Assembly: GCA_022478985.1 (NCBI GenBank)
Contig: JAKSZP010014966.1
Coordinates: forward strand, 1-64,000
Direction: 5' to 3'
DNA from: Massospora cicadina
Lineage: Eukaryota; Entomophthoromycota; Entomophthoromycetes; Entomophthorales; Entomophthoraceae
Length of the DNA: 64,000 bases
This document shows, piece after piece, positions 1 to 10,180 of the stretch. The notes under the pieces were generated by a model that was not told the DNA's origin, made no database searches, and saw only the letters and a program-made list of their open reading frames with translations. A program made the position numbers and the translations under genes. How positions within the stretch are numbered: the stretch's first letter is position 1; each line of letters starts with the position of its first letter.

Positions 1-47
1 GAGCATATAAACAGTAGAAGCATATCATCCAGTCAAAGGGGGGGTGA
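1..47 (+). other. End of an upstream gypsy pol plus polypurine tract
   Basis: These 47 bases closely match 4645-4689, which is the end of element A's own pol followed by its polypurine tract (both start gagcatata and reach a run of G). The window therefore opens at the 3' end of another A-family element. Its 3' LTR would be the LTR at 48-524. Seen directly as a sequence match; the upstream element itself lies outside the window. Confidence 0.6.
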
Positions 48-524
48 TGTTAGGAAGTTGATATGATTGGATGATACACTACCCATACCAATGGATTAGA
101 GGGGGAGTTGAGACGAGTCTCAAGATTTATGGAAAAATGTATACAAATTATAATTAATCAAAATGATGACTATTTGGTGAATTTAGAGGATTTATGCTGA
201 GATTTGATATGAACAAGAGTTTCAAGAAAAGGAAATATGAATTGAAGACTACCAAGCTAAGGGTGCATCTGGCTTGGGGAACCAAGATATAAGGTGTCAC
301 ACGGAGGATTAAAGAGGGATCTTTTCTTGGGTGGTTGAGTAATTGCAGATAAGTCTACGATTATATTAATTCAGGTCAAAATAAGGGTTATAGCTCTATA
401 TATAAGCTTATTGAGTTTATTAGTGGAATCGGCGATCTTCATATCATCCAATTCGGTTGCTCAGTGGCTAATACCCTGTGTAAACCGACTCATCAGAATC
501 AAGCCTATACGCTGAGAACTAACA
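48..524 (+). repeat. 5' LTR of gypsy A
   Basis: Begins TGTTAGGAAG after a G-run and ends CTAACA. It aligns with 4690-5157, sharing blocks such as the cagtggctaataccctg stretch and the ending acgctgagaa. It serves as A's 5' LTR but is also preceded by a pol end and PPT, so it may be shared with an upstream element. Confidence 0.8.
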
Positions 525-1190
525 AAGTTGTTGTATATTAAGCAACCACCTTATATATTGATGGATCTTTAACGCACTCCATATGCTCAGCCGCCCCATC
601 CCTGGCCTAACTTCAATACTTCCACTAACATTCGACCCAGACCTTCCACTGCAACCTATAGAAGTGAGCCCTTTATGAATGCTTTCTTCTCGTGAGGACT
701 AAAATGGCATTATGTGGTTAATTGCCCAGGCAACCAGCAGGTGTATGCGGTGCCATCTGGTATGATCAAGTAGGGAAAATCTCAAGCAGAGTAGATACAG
801 GACGCTCTACCTTCGCTAATTTGTATTTAATTGTCCTTAATCATTCTCAGGAGTCTCTAAGCATTGGACTCAGAACCCAGCCTGATGACTTGATATACCA
901 ACAGCTTCTGGGAATACCTAAGCCTCCATTCAAGGAAACGATTATTCACCTTCAATCTCTGAGTTCTGCCGTGATGTGCAGAAATTGTTAACATGGCAGA
1001 TCTTGAACAAAACTGCATAAGTAATGCAGGACCCTCAACAGACGTCGCCTCACTAGTGGGGGTTAACATAGGTATTTTATTAGAAAAAATCGCTCAGAAG
1101 TATCCTCATGTCAGTATGGGTATATCCTTTTCATTGGTAACAAAAAGCCTTTAGACGTTCATTTAATAAAAACCGATGGTTCTTTTTCTT
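525..1190 (+). pseudogene. gag remnant of gypsy A (zinc knuckle and linker)
   Basis: Only the C-terminal end of Gag is left. A proline-rich stretch lies around 590-665. A degenerate zinc knuckle follows around 679-720 (GLKWHYVVNCPGN, first cysteines lost to substitutions and a stop). An open linker of about 90 codons runs at 722-991. In element F the equivalent region has about 1.5 kb of gag before the knuckle; here there is about 150 bp. This points to an internal deletion joining the LTR edge to the gag tail. Gag would be the nucleic-acid-binding particle protein. Family assignment rests on position and on the knuckle. Confidence 0.5.
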
Positions 1191-1600
1191 CAGATTGTAC
1201 CTACTATGATTTTTTTAATCAGAACACAAAAATCAGAATTATTATAGATACTGGTGCCCCAGTTAATATAATTTCCACCAAGCTCATGGCTAAGTATCCG
1301 CTGAAGCCTGATGTGGATCACAGAGTAGTGTATGGGACCACAAGGGCACAGAGCACTGTGTCCAAAGGAGCTTACCATAATTTGCCTTTGAAATTTGGCT
1401 CAGTTAGGGCTTCCGCTCCAACAGTGGTTCAGCCAAAAAATAACTATGATATGTTTAATGGTGCTGCATTCATGAGAGGCTTTGGATCTATGGTTAATAT
1501 GTCGGAAGAAACTATTAATATCTTAGGACAAAAGATCCCGATTTAATTTACCTCTAGTGGAGTCCCAAAGGACCCAATCCGCTCCAGTCAGATCAACTGG
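1190..1600 (+). pseudogene. Retropepsin-like aspartic protease of gypsy A
   Basis: The reading frame gives IIIDTGAPVNIISTKLM at about 1240-1290, the DTGA active-site motif of retroviral-type aspartic proteases followed by the usual hydrophobic turn. An open stretch runs from 1286 to 1546 downstream. In a live element this enzyme cuts the Gag-Pol polyprotein inside the particle. Frame breaks separate it from gag and from the reverse transcriptase, so it is not expressible as it stands. Confidence 0.75.
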
Positions 1601-2049
1601 CATATAGCAATGGTGTGATTCCTGTCTGATATTGATGGATAAAGTGAATTACAGAGCTCTCTCCAACCATATCAACATGTATAAAGGTATTCTGATACAA
1701 GCAGCGAGCGCTTTGAGCATACTTTCTGGCACCAGTGTATAAGATGAACTGAGCTCAAAATTGATGTCATTGAAGGGCTATATGGGGAAATTGTGGGGCT
1801 TACCAGCAACTACGGCTTGAACCCCTTGTGGCTCTGAGGCTACTGTTACCAGGAAATGGTGAGTTAAAGGTATTTTTAGAAAACCTTAAGAAGGAGTTGA
1901 TGACAATCCAATGGCACCAAATGGTGGCTTATCTACAATTGGCCCCTATTACAAAGGTTCACCATGATCATGACTTTGGACCATGAAAGGACCTTGGCCT
2001 ACTGTCAAATCAATCATTAGGCATAATTATAGTGGTTCCATAGGAAGCT

Positions 2050-3460
2050 CTCAAACCAGTTTGTTTGAGAAACAGAAAGATAAGATGGTAGATTTATTTG
2101 AAAAATACTGAGATATTTTTGCATCCAATGCTCATGACTTGAGGTGCGCCCAAGGGGTGGTGCATCAATTAGATATGGGGGATCACCCTCCCATTCAATA
2201 ATAGCCTTTTCAGCACTCAGAGGCAGCATAATAGGTTGTCTCCAATGAGATAGATAAAGTGCTTGAACAAGGGATGTTAAAGCCATCTAAGAGTCCATGG
2301 GCATCGCTGATGCTTATTGTTAAGGAATGATGGCACAAATTGGATGGTCATTGAATATCAAAAACCTCAATAGCGTAACAAAGAAAGATTTCTACCCCCT
2401 TCTGCGGATTGACAACGCATTAGATTGACTTGGAAGGGTAATTATTTTTCTGATATGGATTTAATATTGGGGTACTGGAAGATTGAATTGCCAGCGGTGG
2501 AACGTGAGAAATGTGCTATAGTCACTTTGAAGGGGTTATACCAGCTGAAACGTATGTCACAGGGTTTGTGCAACGCCTGGCGTCGTTCCAGCGTGCTATG
2601 GACACAATCTTGGGTGATTTGAAACTGTCTTGCATTTTAGTTTACCTCAATGATATCAACATGTTCTTATGAAAGTTTACAGAGCATCTTGACCATCTGG
2701 AACAAGTGTTCCACCAACTCGCTGACGCTAACATCAAGATCAAGTCTCAGAAGTGTCACTTTTAAAAGAGCAACTAAAATACCTCAGGTTTGAGTGGATT
2801 CAAACGGGCTTAAACTGCAGCTAGAAAAGAAGGAAGCGATAAGCAAGATGCCTAGCCAGGTAATAAACAAGATATTCAAATGTTCTTGGATGGTCAGTTA
2901 CTGCTGGTACTTCATTCCTAACTTCAGTTGTATTGGGGCACCACACTTGAGTTGTTGAAGAAGAATTCCACTTTTGACTGGACGTAATGATGTGAAAATG
3001 TTTTGATATCTTAAGAACTGTGTTGGGTAACGCACCCATTTTGTAATACCCCAACTTTGAAAAAAATTCATAGTACAAATGGATGCATCTCTTTCCACCG
3101 TTGGGACAGTATTATCTCATAAGGATGATGACGGCGTAGAGCACCATGTTTCATTTTGTACCCAAAGTTTAAACTGTCACAAATAAAATTACACTGTGAC
3201 TGAGTGGGAATGTTAAGCAGTGATTTATGAATATAAACAGTTTTGAGTATACCTCACCGGGGTGAAAGTTCTGTTAGTAACAAATAATACATCATTGCGC
3301 TGGCTACAAAATCTTTGTGAACCTGAAGGATGGCTCATGCGATGGGTGTTGAAGCTACAAGCGTACAATTTTGAGACTGTACACTGGCCAGGAGCAAAAC
3401 ATCAACATTGCGGATTGTCTTTAATGGCTACCAGCGGTTGCTATTACAGCAGATTGGCTG
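2050..3460 (+). pseudogene. Reverse transcriptase and RNase H of gypsy A
   Basis: The RT core is seen at 2425-2622, where FSDMDLILGYWKIEL is the fingers/palm motif of Ty3/gypsy RT. The catalytic box follows at about 2638-2665 and reads VYLNDINMF: the first aspartate of YLDD is replaced by Asn. The connection and RNase H parts follow (about 3070-3440), including the WALKLQAYNFE-type end (here WVLKLQAYNFETVHW). Numerous stops and at least four frame changes break it. Its role would be copying element RNA to DNA. The corrupted YLDD box and the stops make it inactive. Confidence 0.8.
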
Positions 3461-3479
3461 ATATTATGTATGAGAAGAT

Positions 3480-4640
3480 GGTGGTGGGCAAATACCACAA
3501 TGAGCCGCCGCAAGTGATCAAAGTGCTAGAAGGGCTTAAACAGGACACCTTCTTACACGATGGGGAGTTATATAAGCGAATTTGGGAATTGGCACTGAGT
3601 TTCCCAAAACCCTTGGATAGGCCAACAATTATTTTGGATATACATTGGGCAGTAGGACATGGTGTTTTTCAGAAAAAGTTGTACTTTTTGTGACCCCACT
3701 ACTATTGGGAGAGCATGCATTGTGATGTGCTGGAAATGGTAAGCTGTTGTCATCAGTGACAAGTGGAGAGGCTTTTCCACAAGAAGACCACATACCAGCT
3801 AGTTAAGCCTAGACTCGCCGGCCATACCATTTCCCTTGATGTAGTGGGGCCTCTGCCAACTGGAATGAACTAATCTAAGTATATAATAGTAGCAATTGAT
3901 CATCTGATAAGATGGGTGGAAGCGATAGAGATTAATGACTTGGGAGTGGTCACTACCACCAAGTTTATTATTGAGTGTGTTATACAGCAACATGGCTGTC
4001 CGCAGTTTATCTTAACAGACAACGGAACCAATTTCACCTCACATATCTTGTCCAAGTTGAACGAGTTGATGGCAATTTCAGGGTATTAACTACAACCTAC
4101 CATCCAGAATTAAATGAAATGGTGGAACAGGTCAACGGAACATTGGTGAAAATACTCCATATGCTTGTGAAATATTGACCCTTATAATGGAGTACCCTCT
4201 TACCCACAGCTGTGTTTGCATATAACATCAGTTACCACCCGTCCACCAGCAAGTGTCCCTTCCAACTGTTCTATGGTAGACATCTGGACCTACCTTCCCT
4301 GCTTTACTCATGTGTAGAGTACACCAGCAGTGTGAAACTGAGGCGGTATTTGACAAATCTAATGGTGACACTGATCAAACTACAAAAGGAAGCATACTCT
4401 ACCATTTTAGCTAAGAAGATTTATGATCAGGCGGCTGACCAGAAGAGACATAGCAGAGTTCTGCAGTTCGCTATAGGAGATCATGTCTTGTTCCATGACC
4501 AACAAGTATTTGAGCAGAAGAACAAGCTTGATAGCATCTGGGCTGGGCCATTTAAAATAATTGAGAAGACTGTTATCAATATCTACACCATTAAGGAACC
4601 CAAAGATGGTCAGATTATCGATTGAGTTCACGCAAGTTCC
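3480..4640 (+). pseudogene. Integrase of gypsy A
   Basis: The H2C2 zinc-binding part lies around 3640-3790 (HWAVGHG, later CCHQ). The catalytic core runs about 3820-4180, with the HGCPQFILTDNGTNF block at about 3985-4040 and the late catalytic Glu region (HPELNEMVEQVNGTL) at about 4100-4145. The C-terminal domain is open at 4212-4625 (137 aa) with the common FQLFYGRHLDLPSLLY motif. Integrase would insert the cDNA into chromosomal DNA. The core is split over frames by stops. The C-terminal domain is the longest intact piece of A. Confidence 0.82.
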
Positions 4641-4689
4641 TTAGAGCATATATGCAATAAAAGCATATCATCAAGTCAAAAGGGGGTAA

Positions 4690-5157
4690 TTTCAAAAAGT
4701 TGATAAGACTGGACGATAAGCTATATATTCTGGTGGATCAGAAATTTTAGTTGAGGCGAGCCTCGAGATTGAACGGAAAAGTTATATGGATATAAAGCAA
4801 ATTGATTGAAGTATTGATATTTTGGCAAATTGAGGGAATTCTGCTGAAACTTCAAGATAGATGAAAACTCCTAAAAGGGATTTTTAGGAGATTACTAAGC
4901 AGAGGATACATTTGACTTGGAATACCAAGATAAGAGTTGAGAGGAAGAACAATAGGGGGGCTTTTTAGTAGTCCGCAGATAAGTTCTGCGTTTATTATAA
5001 TATAATAAAAAGGGTCAATTGGGTGATTGCTCCAAATATTATATCTATCATTTTTTATTAAGAGTTGGCGATCTTCATATCATTTGATTTAGTTTCTCAG
5101 TGGCTAATACCCTGTTCCAACTATCCTGGAAGAATCCATTACGCTGAGAAATTAACA
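4690..5157 (+). repeat. 3' LTR of gypsy A
   Basis: Follows a purine tract (caaaaggggg, about 4676-4686) directly after the integrase end. It aligns with 48-524 and ends in TTAACA. The starting TG has mutated (tttcaaaaag aligned to tgttaggaag). The high divergence from its partner indicates an old insertion. Confidence 0.78.
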
Positions 5158-6541
5158 GATATAATTATGGAGGATCATTAAGCTTTGGGGCATGGAGCTG
5201 TCGCTAAGTCTTCACATTAATTGAAAAATCAATGTTATTGGAATATTATGCTGGAAACTGTGCACGATGTGTTGGAGACTTGTCTCACTTGCCAAAATAA
5301 CATAGTGGAGATCTGACTTATCAATATAAAATTGTGGGACCCTTGGAACCATTTTCTACTATGAGTATCAATGTAGTGGGTCCCCTCCCTACCGTTACTT
5401 ATGGACATTGTTATATCATGCTAGCTATTGACCATTTTACCAAACAGATTAAATCTGTCTCTGTTTCCACTTTCACTGCTAAGTCTACCGCATCCTTCCT
5501 TTTTAGGAAGGTTTTCATCTTACATGGTAGCCCAAAAGTACTATATTCCAATAATGGAACCAAATTTATTTCTCAGGTAATATCTGAGCCTACTTAATTG
5601 ATGGGTACCTATGATTCATTTACAGCTCCTTATGAACCTTCTACTAATGGTGCAATTGAATGAGCTAATGGCACCATGGTAGCCATTTCTCAAAAGATGG
5701 CTTCAACTGACCTTAGTAGATGGAATCTGTACTTACCTAGCACAATGTAGCTTATAGGGTTAGCTATCATCGTATGATTGGAATGTCTCCTTTCAAGGCT
5801 CTTTATGGTCGGGATCCTATTTTACCCTCCAGTGTACAACCTATACTTGATACTGCTACCCCAAAAATTAATGAATTAGCTATGAGAAGGTTAGCTGACG
5901 AAATTATCAGAGTGCAAACCTTAGCTTCAAGTTCTCTTGATACTACAACTTCAAAAGAATGACTTAGGACAAATGCTACCTGACCTACTTACCTGAATAT
6001 CAAATAGGAGATCTCGTAATTTTTTATCTTCATAAACTGGAGGATGAATTCACAAACTTGATACCTTATGGTCTAAACCATATTTATTATCTAACATAGG
6101 GGTATTGATTACTCCATTTCAGCTGTTGACAATATTACTTTTATCAATAAAGTTATAATAGATTTTTATGTAAGTTAGTGCCCCCTAGGCAAAATCTTGA
6201 TAGAGCATTGTTGGAAATTCAAATGCAATGAGCAATCATAATCAGGACTGAAGTTTGGCGTCTCAGTCTAATAAGATTATAAAAAATTTGTCGAATATAT
6301 CCAATTCTCTTTTAGACTGATGATCAACTCTTTAGCGTTATCAGTCTCATCCTCCTGAAGGGGCTAAGCCTTCTGAGGTGGTTAAGCATTCTAAAAGGGC
6401 TGAGCCACTTTGTAAGGTTAATTTCATCTAACAAAAATCATATCAGATCAGACAATCAGCCATATCAGACCTCTAATAGAAAGGATCTTACCTCGTTTGA
6501 AGCATTAAGATCCTTACAAAGATCTACTAAATCCTTTCCTG
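5158..6541 (+). pseudogene. Integrase fragment of gypsy H
   Basis: Starts abruptly at A's LTR end with the H2C2 region (about 5180-5320, ending CLTCQNN). The integrase core is open at 5334-5597 (MSINVVGPLP, YSNNGTKF, where the SDNG aspartate is now Asn). The C-terminal part follows at 5774-5962 (GMSPFKALYGRDPILP). It differs in sequence from A's integrase, so it is another family. Downstream to 6541 there is lysine/serine-rich decayed tail sequence without a clear domain. The left part of H is missing, probably displaced by the A insertion. LINE copy 1 cuts its right end with a target site duplication. Confidence 0.75.
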
Positions 6542-6557
6542 TAAATATCTCTATATT
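6542..6557. repeat. Target site duplication, left of LINE copy 1
   Basis: TAAATATCTCTATATT, repeated exactly at 12615-12630. It marks the left (3') edge of the minus-strand LINE. Confidence 0.9.
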
Positions 6558-6604
6558 TTTTTAGTACTAGATGGTCCCAACCCAAGGGGAGGATTTATCG
6601 ATGT

Positions 6605-9600
6605 TTATTGAATTACGCCTGGGCTCCTAAGAGCCTGAGGCGAGGGAAGGGAGGGAGGAGGCATCGAGAAAGGGAGGGGGTTTGCGCGCCAGAGCCGTGC
6701 TGCAGTGACAACTGAGCGGGGGAGGGTTGGCGACATAGTGCAAACCTTCAGGGCCATCTTAAAGTGTACCTGAAAGTGGGTGATCATGTGTGGAAGGGTC
6801 CACACCTGCTGGTCAAAGGCAGCACGAAGGAAGGGGTTATGGATGGTCCAGATGGCTGTGGCATAGGCGAGGACACGGAGGGGTCGGTGGCAACCAGGCA
6901 ATGTCTGCTCAAACAGGAGGTCTTGCACAGGGTGTCCAGACCAGGGCTGAGCATGGAGGAGCGCGCGGGCCTTTGGACAAAATGCGGCGACACCTGGACA
7001 GGTGAAAAAACGATGGAGGTGGGAGACAATAGGCTCTGCACAGCGGGGCAGCTTTGGTGCTGGAAGGTAGGGCCAGTCCTGTCCCCCTGTCCTGTATGAA
7101 CAGTGGAGCACCCTCCATAAGGTGTTGGACTCTTTGCTGACAGGATGGGGTGATAGACGTCCTTCCACAATTCCTTAAGGTCAAATCTCACGGAGGGAGG
7201 GAGGAGCTCAAGGAGTCTTGGGCGGATGGGAGGACGATCTTTGGGGTTGAGGCGAGTTGTGACAACTTGTCCATTGTGCACAATTGCATGGCGACGGGGG
7301 CTGAGGCCAGGCCTTCCCTTCTGTATGGGAAGGCATGGTGGATCCGCGCGCCTACTCGTTTCAGGGCAAGGAGAGCCTGGTTCCAGTAGGGGGATGAGGA
7401 TGGTTTTAGGCGATGGCCTGGGTGGTTTGTGAGCCACTCCCCTAATGAGGTCAGAGATGCTCTAGGAAGACCCAGAGCTGCTGACACTGACTGGCGGAGG
7501 GCGGGCGCCCATTGGGGCATGGGGGTCGCGTCCCAGCAGACAATTGGACATAGGAACTTCAGGAAGATTGTGGTTGCGTGAGATCGCGTATCCAGAAGCC
7601 CTAGGCCCCTTCATTGCAGGGTCGGGCAATGGTTGAGAGGGCCATTGGTGGATGGTTTGAGCCCCAGATCCAACAGCGGAGGAGTACATTGAGCCGCGTA
7701 TAAAAGGCATCTGTGAATGGGCAGACGTGCGCTAGGAACCAGACTTTGAGAGGAGGAACACATTGGCCATCAGTGCTCGACCCTGGGGGTGATGTGCCGC
7801 CGGTTCCAGCTGGCAATCCTGGAGTTAACTGCTGTAAGGGCAAGTCCTCATTGTCTTTTAGCGCAACTCCTTGTTGGTTGATGAGAACGCCCAGGTGACG
7901 GAAGGTATCGCGCTCAGATTCAATACCAAATGGTGGGGGGAAGGTGGGGAGCCGACCTGTACAACTGTTGTCTTGGAGGTGTTGACCATGGCGTTGGACG
8001 CCTTGGTGTACCTCTCAATGGTCACAGCAGCGAGGGCAACATCCCAAGGGCAGCCAAATGCAATGGCAGTGTCATCTGCAAATGCCATGGTGCGTGTGGG
8101 GGCTTTACCTGGGACCAGAATCCCTATTAGCTTATCCTGTAAGGAGGCCAAGAGGGGTCAAGGGTGATGTTAAAAAGGATAGGGCTCAGGGGTCCCCTTG
8201 CCGGAGACCTTGTCCAACTGGTACTGCTACTGTAAAACCCATTGGCGCCAGGACTCTGGTGTGGAGCTGGTCATAGAGCGCTGATATCCAGCGCCTAGCT
8301 GCGGGTGGGAGATGGAAGCGGGCCAGGGAAGCATCATTATACTTCCAGGCCACCCGATCATATGCTTTCTCCATATCCAGGAGAGCCACAAAGCCATTCA
8401 CCTTACGAGAGTTAGCAGTCAAAGTCACGTGAAGGTCATTATAGTTATCCCATAACGATCTCCCCGGAATAAAACCGTGCTGGGATGGGAGAGGCGAGGT
8501 GACACCCATTTGGTGATGCGGTTGGCCAGAAGCTTCGTGAAGAGCTTGTGGTCTGTGTTGATCAACGCTATGGGGCGCCAGTTCGCCAGGTTCTCACGGT
8601 CTGACTTATTGTGAATGAGGGTCGTGATTGAGCCTCTGGAGTCGGGGAGGACCTCACCATTCACCAAGAGTGCAGCGAAGAGGTCGCGGAGGGTTCTGGC
8701 TATCACTGCAGGTTCCAGAAGGTACACCTCAAAGGCTATTCCGTCTGGGCCTGGGGCTTTAAGCCGTGGGGATTTCAGAAGGGTTTCCATCACCTCCTGG
8801 ATGGAAATAGGCGCCAGTAGAGCCTCATCAGCCCGTGGGTCAATGGGCGGCTCTGGAGCCCGCCACAGGAAGTCTTGGATGTCCGATGGGTCCACCTGGG
8901 TGGCATGGAAGAGGCTGGAGTAGAAGCGGTGTAGTTCCTGCGTGATTTCCTCCTTATCTGAAGTGGTTGTAGTGCCAATCTTCAGTGCAGTAATATCCTG
9001 CGCTGTTGACCGGGCTTTCTGTTTCTAAAAAAAGAAGCGGGTGGGGCGTTCCCATTGAGCATAGTAACGAGATGTTGTAAAGTTTGCTGCCCGTTCTTCC
9101 TGCAGTGTGAGCTCCAAGCGGAGTGCTTCCTGCGCCACTTCCCAGTCTTCCAACCATCTGGGAGAGGGCGAAGGCTGGCAGTTTCGCTCTAGATGTCTGA
9201 TTCTGGCTTCCGCCGTTTTGACTCTGGCGCGAGCTGCAGTCATCTGGGCTTTGGCACAGTTGTAAGCAACGCGGGTGATGCCCTCCTTGGTCACCGCCCA
9301 TCTAGCCTTGTGGTCAAGCAGGTGGGGTGGGGGGAGGTGAGAGTCTCCCGGATGGTCATAGACAGCTTCTCCTTAGTGAAGGGGTTGTTGAGAAGAGCTA
9401 GGGCAACCCTAGGCCAGGACCTACGCGACGGTCTAAGTGTGGTGGTGAGGACAACGGTGAGTGACCTGTGATCACTCAGATGGTTGTCACGAGAGATGGG
9501 AGAGGAGAAGCGGCCAATTAGCAGGGGGCCAATCAGTGCCATATCTATGCGTGACGCTGACTGGAAAGCTCCTCCATCATACTGGATCCTAGTCATGCAA

Positions 9601-10159
9601 CCTAGACCAGACGCGGAGGGTGGAAGCGCATCTATAAAGCCACTCAGGCGAAGGAAATCCTGGAGGCGACTTGATCCAGGGCGTTCCTTTGCTGCAGGGG
9701 GGTAAGAGTCACGGACGCGACTTATGGTTGTGTTGAAATCTCCTAAGAGGACTGTATTCCGTGGGAGATTGAGTTGGAGGAGCTTTTAAGAGCCGATTTT
9801 GCTCCTGACCTGCATTAGGCAGGTAGATGCTTGCAGCGAAGAAGGGTAGTCAGGAGTGGTGAGTTTGGCCAGTATGAGGCGGCCACCTAGATATTGTGAA
9901 AAAGAATGGGTTTTAACCCGAGGATTCAAAACAATAAGGGCCGCATGGTTTGTCAGAAGGAGTTGCCTTCAAACTGTTCATTCCATGCAGATTGTTCATG
10001 GGGGAGGATATGGGGCTCCTGGACAGCAGCGATGTCAATTTGTGCTGACCTGAAGTTTCGGAGGAGGCGGGCTCTCCGCTTAAAGTCCCGCAAACCATTT
10101 GCGTTGATGGATTGTAGGGCCAGGGTGCTGCCATGGGGACTCATAGCTGTTCCCCCCAT
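6605..10159 (-). pseudogene. LINE ORF2: endonuclease, reverse transcriptase, zinc finger (copy 1)
   Basis: Starts MGGTAMSPHGSTLALQSINA at 10159, with the LQSINANGLRDF strand that opens APE-type endonucleases. The endonuclease runs to about 9400 and holds the LSDHRSL motif (about 9470). RT follows at about 8900-8030: APGPDGIAFEVY, LDMEKAYDRV, GLRQGDP, FADDTAIAF. The C-terminal zinc finger region is near 7035-6985 (CAEP, H, H, C). Compared with copy 2, single bases are missing in G/C runs near 8490, 8195, 8155 and 7945, each breaking the frame. The catalytic FADD box is intact. ORF2 would nick the target and prime reverse transcription from it. Confidence 0.88.
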
Positions 10160-10180
10160 GTTCTGGGGGGTTGCCAGCGC

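Larger units (their letters stand above)
48..5157 (+). mobile_element. Ty3/gypsy retrotransposon A, decayed
   Basis: LTR-flanked element with protease, reverse transcriptase, RNase H and integrase remnants in the order typical of Ty3/gypsy. The two LTRs (477 and 468 bp) align along their length but are strongly diverged, roughly 65-75% by eye, so it is old. The polyprotein has many in-frame stops and frame changes. The gag part is far too short (about 660 bp between LTR and protease), so most of gag has been deleted. Its right LTR abuts an unrelated integrase fragment (H), which suggests A landed inside H. Confidence 0.85.

Noticed and set aside
6764..9705. Plus-strand frames of 60-111 codons across LINE copy 1, and the matching minus-strand frames across copy 2
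   Set aside because: They are antisense shadows of GC-rich ORF2 and occur identically in both copies only because the copies are identical.
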